A stretch of DNA of 64,000 nt. Source: Skeletonema tropicum (taxonomy: Eukaryota > Bacillariophyta > Thalassiosirophyceae > Thalassiosirales > Thalassiosiraceae). This document shows, piece after piece, positions 60,301 to 64,000 of this stretch. How positions within the stretch are numbered: position 1 is the stretch's first letter; each line of letters opens with the position of its first letter. A program made the position numbers and the translations under genes. The stretch covers positions 1,674,001-1,738,000 of the forward strand of contig CM074140.1 in assembly GCA_037178625.1 (NCBI GenBank). Reading direction: 5' to 3'. Under the pieces are notes generated by a model, which saw only the letters and a list, made by a program, of their open reading frames with translations, searched no databases and was not told the DNA's origin.

Positions 60301-61367
60301 TGCTAGTGCAGACTCAGGCGTCAAGCTCACATTAAGCAGTCATCCTGGTATGGCGCTTTGTTTAAGTGATAAGTGTCAACACTACCCTGGACAGGACTTT
60401 CGTAACCTATGCATCGGACCAGCTGAGAGTGCAATATCAGTGAAATATGATGGAGATCGTTTTGTGGGTTTTCATAGCGGCAGGTCATTCTTGGTAAGTA
60501 AACTTGAAAGATTGTCATGATTTTTCTGAGCCAATCGGTGAATTACTCAATCCATTTTTACCTTGCGTTTATCAGTCTACTGGTGCTAGCCGAGGAGGGG
60601 AAGGAGATATGCTTCACATGTCGATGTATCGATACAGTAATAAAACTTTTGGTAGGATGATTGACAAGATATATGGAAAAACGTCTACATCTGATCTTAT
60701 AGTGAATGAAGACGGGAGCATGTCTCCAAGGTCTTGTACCGATCTTGTTTTTGCCGTGAGATCACCTCATTTGTTTCTTGTGAAGAGAGACTCTCCCTGT
60801 CGCTTGATATTCAAACATGGCGATGATCTGAAAACTAGCCAGGTCCCATCTACATTTCAAGATTGCACAGTCAGTCGAGACAATTTTTTCTCTGGGGAGC
60901 TCTTGTCTCATCCTGGATATGCAATATGCCATGACGTTGAGATTAAGGCAACGGCCAAACTTTCTGGCGATCAAATGAAGCTTTGTGATGTAAGTGATTC
61001 TGCTCAGTTTGTGTACGATGGAAACAAGTTGGGAGCTGTGGTTGATGGAAAATGCAAGTACTTCTTAACAAATGGGCTTGGAATGGGTGGAGTCTCGGCA
61101 AATGTATACCTAGTTCGTGACGAAAGTAAGAAGGCAATATTCAAGCGCGAAGAAGAATTTGGTTTGCATTGGATCATTAATGACGATGGCTCCCTGAGCC
61201 CTTCCAATTACCCAACACATGCTATTGGCATACGCTGTGTCAGCAGCACTGAACTTTTGATAACCGAAGAACAGCGGGTGCTGGCAAAGAACGCTGCGAA
61301 GAGGCGTGTTAGATCGAATCGATGTGAATCATTGAATTCATTCCGTCTAGTATTATTTTCTCTTTGA
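57306..61367 (+). CDS. NB-ARC STAND ATPase (NLR-like) with tandem C-terminal modules
   Basis: Four exons: 57306-58375, 58471-59970, 60058-60493 and 60576-61367; GT-AG introns of 95, 87 and 82 bp. The first join rebuilds the P-loop, LLRGYGG + IGKSVLCSM. The product is 1265 residues; ATGs at 57375 and 57396 are alternative starts. Residues 1-300 are acidic, Asn/Ser-rich, with no TIR or CC domain seen. NB-ARC motifs: P-loop GYGGIGKS (about 354), Walker B ILIVLDDVW (about 457), VLVSTR (about 487), LPVAICIAGRM (about 543), a winged-helix LQQLHDMGLLERQGDMFKVR followed by an MHD-like RHD. A helical, partly TPR-like region follows, then two copies of an unnamed module of about 150 residues. This is the architecture of a ligand-gated oligomerising immune or death switch; the ligand and output are unknown. 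Confidence 0.87.
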
Positions 61368-61776
61368 ACAATAAGCAAACATACCTATTATTTCCTCTTC
61401 AACTGGCGAGCGCAAATTTCTCATGAGTAAGGCAGTCGGTCTCTCCACTTGCTATGTGTATGTTGTTGTATCACGGACAGGAGTTGTATGCAGTCGGATT
61501 GATATTGGACTGTAGCTAATAAACGCCTCGCCTATCAACTCTCTCACCGTACACCCTTCTGATAATCCCACATGCAAGGTTCATCTCAAAACTCAAAATA
61601 CAAAATAGAGACCTGAGTATCGACAGAATCGATAGTGATGGACGAAGGCAATGCAGATATCGACCTAGAGCCAATTGTGAATAAAATATTATTGTCTACA
61701 TTCTGGGCAAAAGGAGCAGTTATCAATTGCAGCAATCTCACTGTGCCAAAGGTCGTTGCGTATAGACGAAAAGGAA
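61368..61776. other. Intergenic region
   Basis: This holds the 3' flank of the NB-ARC gene and promoter of the next. A short open frame starts at an ATG at 61638 but overlaps the next gene in another frame and has no recognisable content. Confidence 0.4.
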
Positions 61777-63495
61777 ATGCCACATCCAGCTCCCCCACAA
61801 ACCGCTGCCGTCGACGAGCCGCCCATCACAACAACCTATGCTAGCACGAATCCTCTAGTTGAACAAGCACATGCCGCTGCAAATTCTATATTTCAAACTC
61901 ATGCCCAAAGCGTCCTACAGCACTCAGCATCGGTGGGCCTTCGTCGTTTAATGAAATCTCGGATACGTGCTCACTTCTTACGTGAAAACGATTTCAACAG
62001 CACTGCTGGCATTGATGATACTGCGAAAGAACTTGATACATCAATCCTATTCAAAGAGAATCCCGAATTACTCCAGGTGACTCAAGAAGATGTAGACAAA
62101 TGTTACTCTTTTGCAAATAGAGTCGGAAGCAAGTGGGCGGATGAATTGAAACGACAAGGATGTGCAGAATTTAGTGACATAGTTTTGCAAGTGGTGAAAA
62201 GAGGACATTATTTGGAACCAAGTTGCTGCGACAATAGCATCAAAACTTCCACCGAAGAGGAACAAAATGCGAGTGAGACTGATGGTGAAGTCAATGGGAA
62301 TAATCCAAATGGAGGTAACAAAACACATTCATATGCAACTCCATACGCAGCTCTTCACTCACTAAGGAGGTATAAACCAGATTGTGATGGATCTGGTCAA
62401 CCTTCGGAATATCTACACCCAATACGGCAAGATGAGAACGATGCGACTGCTAGGAAGATCATACAGCAGATTGATGAAATGGCATACAACAATAAGACAT
62501 ATTGGCATCATGGGTGGGATGCTGTTGAGGAGGCCGTCAGGAGGAACAGGGAGAGGATAGATTATTCACGCGCTAATCAAGAAGAAGAAGAAGAGATGAA
62601 GGAGGGGACTAAGAGTAAAGGCGGAAATAAGCGGGTGCATTTTGAAGGCGATTATGAAGAAGAACAGAATGGTGGTGTGGGTAAGATATCAAGTAAGAGG
62701 AGATGTGATGCATCTGATGCGGCACACAGCACTATCGAAGTTGCCACAGCGGACGGACCTAATGAGGTGATTCGCCCCCAAGGCAGACCTGCCTCATCAA
62801 TTGGTGACACTTTTTACAGCTGGGAGGATATTTCACAAAGCATGAGCTCTCAAGAACGGAGAGATTTAATCAAGACGGCATTTCATCCACCTTACCCGTT
62901 TGAGGAGAGAGCAGCCGAAGATGGATCGACTGTTAGTTCACCTACATCTAACACTGGAGAAGAGTGCGGTGCAAATATAGTGGGGGCATTAAAGGAGGTT
63001 GGATTGACTCACTTGTTTGAGCAAACACGATATCTTCCAAAAGAACGACAAGCTGATGACGTCGAAGAAACGAAGCAGAAGAACTCAAATGGATTTGAAT
63101 CTTTCCTCGGTGCGTCCGAGACAAGAGCCTCGTTCAAATCACAGCAACTTGACCGTTTGAAGAAGAAAGCAATGAGGAGGGCAGAGAAAGAACGACTTGG
63201 TCGCCGGGCTCCTGTATTGGGTGAGAGAAATGCTGATTATTATGGTTTTGGGGGGGCATCAGGAAAGGTCAAATTCACAGAAAACGACCCAAGTCCGTCC
63301 ACAAATGCCAAAAGAGAGGCTCCAACTGGAGATATTTTATCGTTGCAAATACACGATGAAGTAGAACGACAGAGATGGCTTGAGTTTGATTTGGGAGAAT
63401 GTTTTTTGGAGGAGGAAGATGAGGAGAGTAGTCCTCAAGAGAAAAAGACGAGATTTTTGGCGTTTCGAAGCTTGGAAATAGCTATAACAGATTAG
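61777..63495 (+). CDS. Unrecognised 572-aa charged protein
   Basis: Single exon from the ATG at 61777 (MPHPAPPQTAAVDEP); the frame runs 21 bp further upstream but from a non-ATG codon. The N-terminal 130 residues look folded and helical (QSVLQHSASVGLRRLMKSRI, TQEDVDKCYSFANRVGSKWA). The middle is Glu/Lys/Asn-rich and probably disordered, with a bipartite basic stretch near SSKRRCDASD. A second ordered part near the end contains DRLKKKAMRRAEKERLGRRA and EVERQRWLEFDLGECFLEEE. The composition suggests a nuclear protein. No domain is recognised and no function is assigned. Confidence 0.7.
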   Translation: MPHPAPPQTAAVDEPPITTTYASTNPLVEQAHAAANSIFQTHAQSVLQHSASVGLRRLMKSRIRAHFLRENDFNSTAGIDDTAKELDTSILFKENPELLQVTQEDVDKCYSFANRVGSKWADELKRQGCAEFSDIVLQVVKRGHYLEPSCCDNSIKTSTEEEQNASETDGEVNGNNPNGGNKTHSYATPYAALHSLRRYKPDCDGSGQPSEYLHPIRQDENDATARKIIQQIDEMAYNNKTYWHHGWDAVEEAVRRNRERIDYSRANQEEEEEMKEGTKSKGGNKRVHFEGDYEEEQNGGVGKISSKRRCDASDAAHSTIEVATADGPNEVIRPQGRPASSIGDTFYSWEDISQSMSSQERRDLIKTAFHPPYPFEERAAEDGSTVSSPTSNTGEECGANIVGALKEVGLTHLFEQTRYLPKERQADDVEETKQKNSNGFESFLGASETRASFKSQQLDRLKKKAMRRAEKERLGRRAPVLGERNADYYGFGGASGKVKFTENDPSPSTNAKREAPTGDILSLQIHDEVERQRWLEFDLGECFLEEEDEESSPQEKKTRFLAFRSLEIAITD

Positions 63496-63508
63496 TTAGG
63501 CAGGAGGG

Positions 63509-64000
63509 TCAACAGGCTCGAGGCCGATGCATAAATTGGTCAGAATGTTCGCCTGTGGATTTGGTCGATGGGCTTCGTCTCTTTGACTTGTTACGTTGCG
63601 CCCTTGTTGGTGGTTGCTGCACTTGGACTGCCGATTGAGAATACCCTTTTGATCTATCCGACAATGAAGAATACTCCTTTGAGATATCAGTAAAGGAGAC
63701 ACGAAATGGGTATTTTGGAGGGGTTTGGATGTCATAGTCAACTTCTTTCTGGAGGAGGCCTGCTAACTCGATCTTTTGGGCCCTTCTCAGTTCATTGCTC
63801 TCGTCACAATCACTCATCACTCCGCTACTGCGCCTTCTGCAAAACTGTCGGTGCTTACGAAATACTTCTTCAAAGTATGATTCTTCTGTTTGAGATACGT
63901 CATCTTCGGTTATTTTCCTCCCAACTCGCGCGTGCCGAAGAGCATCAGCAACCACTGCATCCACTACCGAAGGGGATTTGCCACTCAAACGAACAAAGCC
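63509..64000 (-). CDS. Unrecognised protein, C-terminal part (runs off window)
   Basis: The frame is open to the right edge (GFVRLSGKSPSVVDAVVADA at the edge), so the start lies outside. The visible 163 residues include a helical, charged segment (LRHARVGRKITEDDVSQTEE, SYFEEVFRKHRQFCRRRSSG) and a Ser/Gln/Arg-rich tail with SKRRSPSTKS. It is convergent with the 572-aa gene, the stops being only 13 bp apart. No family was recognised. Confidence 0.6.
   Translation of the reverse strand, partial: GFVRLSGKSPSVVDAVVADALRHARVGRKITEDDVSQTEESYFEEVFRKHRQFCRRRSSGVMSDCDESNELRRAQKIELAGLLQKEVDYDIQTPPKYPFRVSFTDISKEYSSLSDRSKGYSQSAVQVQQPPTRAQRNKSKRRSPSTKSTGEHSDQFMHRPRAC

Overview
The window is eukaryotic nuclear DNA, most likely from a diatom and probably a centric one. 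The organism is inferred, not proven. The clues are spliced genes with short GT-AG introns of about 80-125 bp, a plastid-type presequence with an F after the signal peptide (NAF/SPP in the WW-PP2C protein), an SPX-MFS vacuolar phosphate transporter, a BspA/DUF285 surface protein, and eukaryotic housekeeping genes (Sec5, DPH2, Wee1, SYS1) packed a few hundred bases apart on both strands.

Layout. 0-9.5 kb: the 3' end of a DUF285 surface protein, a decayed 2OG-Fe(II) oxygenase tail, a GT31 galactosyltransferase, then two tail-to-tail metabolic fusion genes. The first is a five-exon single-chain biotin carboxylase-BCCP-carboxyltransferase of methylcrotonyl-CoA carboxylase type. The second is a CitE-MaoC (lyase-hydratase) fusion. 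9.5-12 kb: mostly a satellite array of about 183 bp units. 12-28 kb: a dense single-copy block with exocyst Sec5, SPX-MFS transporter, SpoU methyltransferase, a Q-rich protein, an alpha/beta hydrolase, Wee1 kinase and a plastid WW-PP2C phosphatase.

28-34.3 kb is rearranged. It holds a second array of the same satellite family, two halves of a Patched/Dispatched-like gene in permuted order at two copies of a 25-bp repeat, a CXC (tesmin/TSO1) protein, the 3' exon of SYS1, a MITE-like element and a perfect 32-bp palindrome. 34-43 kb: an unrecognised 549-aa protein, a DEP-DUF1769 membrane protein, a RING-coiled-coil gene, a duplicated DUF1769 tail and DPH2. 43.7-48.5 kb: one large gene built from about 21 copies of a 44-residue repeat. 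49.4-51.1 kb: an inverted, frameshifted copy of the RING locus. 51.8-57.3 kb: repeat-rich, with a transposon-like Tudor/HTH gene, a large foldback, dispersed repeats and an AIM24-family gene. 57.3-61.4 kb: a four-exon NB-ARC (NLR-like) STAND ATPase ending in two copies of a novel module. 61.8-64 kb: two unrecognised genes, one running off the window.

Working together. The two fusion genes at 3.8-9.5 kb are the clearest functional pair. They bring together in two polypeptides the activities that actinobacterial leucine-degradation operons encode as accA-accD and maoC-citE. The NLR-like gene and the 44-aa repeat protein are the best candidates for undescribed systems. Introns were placed by eye from splice consensus, frame continuity and conserved motifs; there is no transcript support here.
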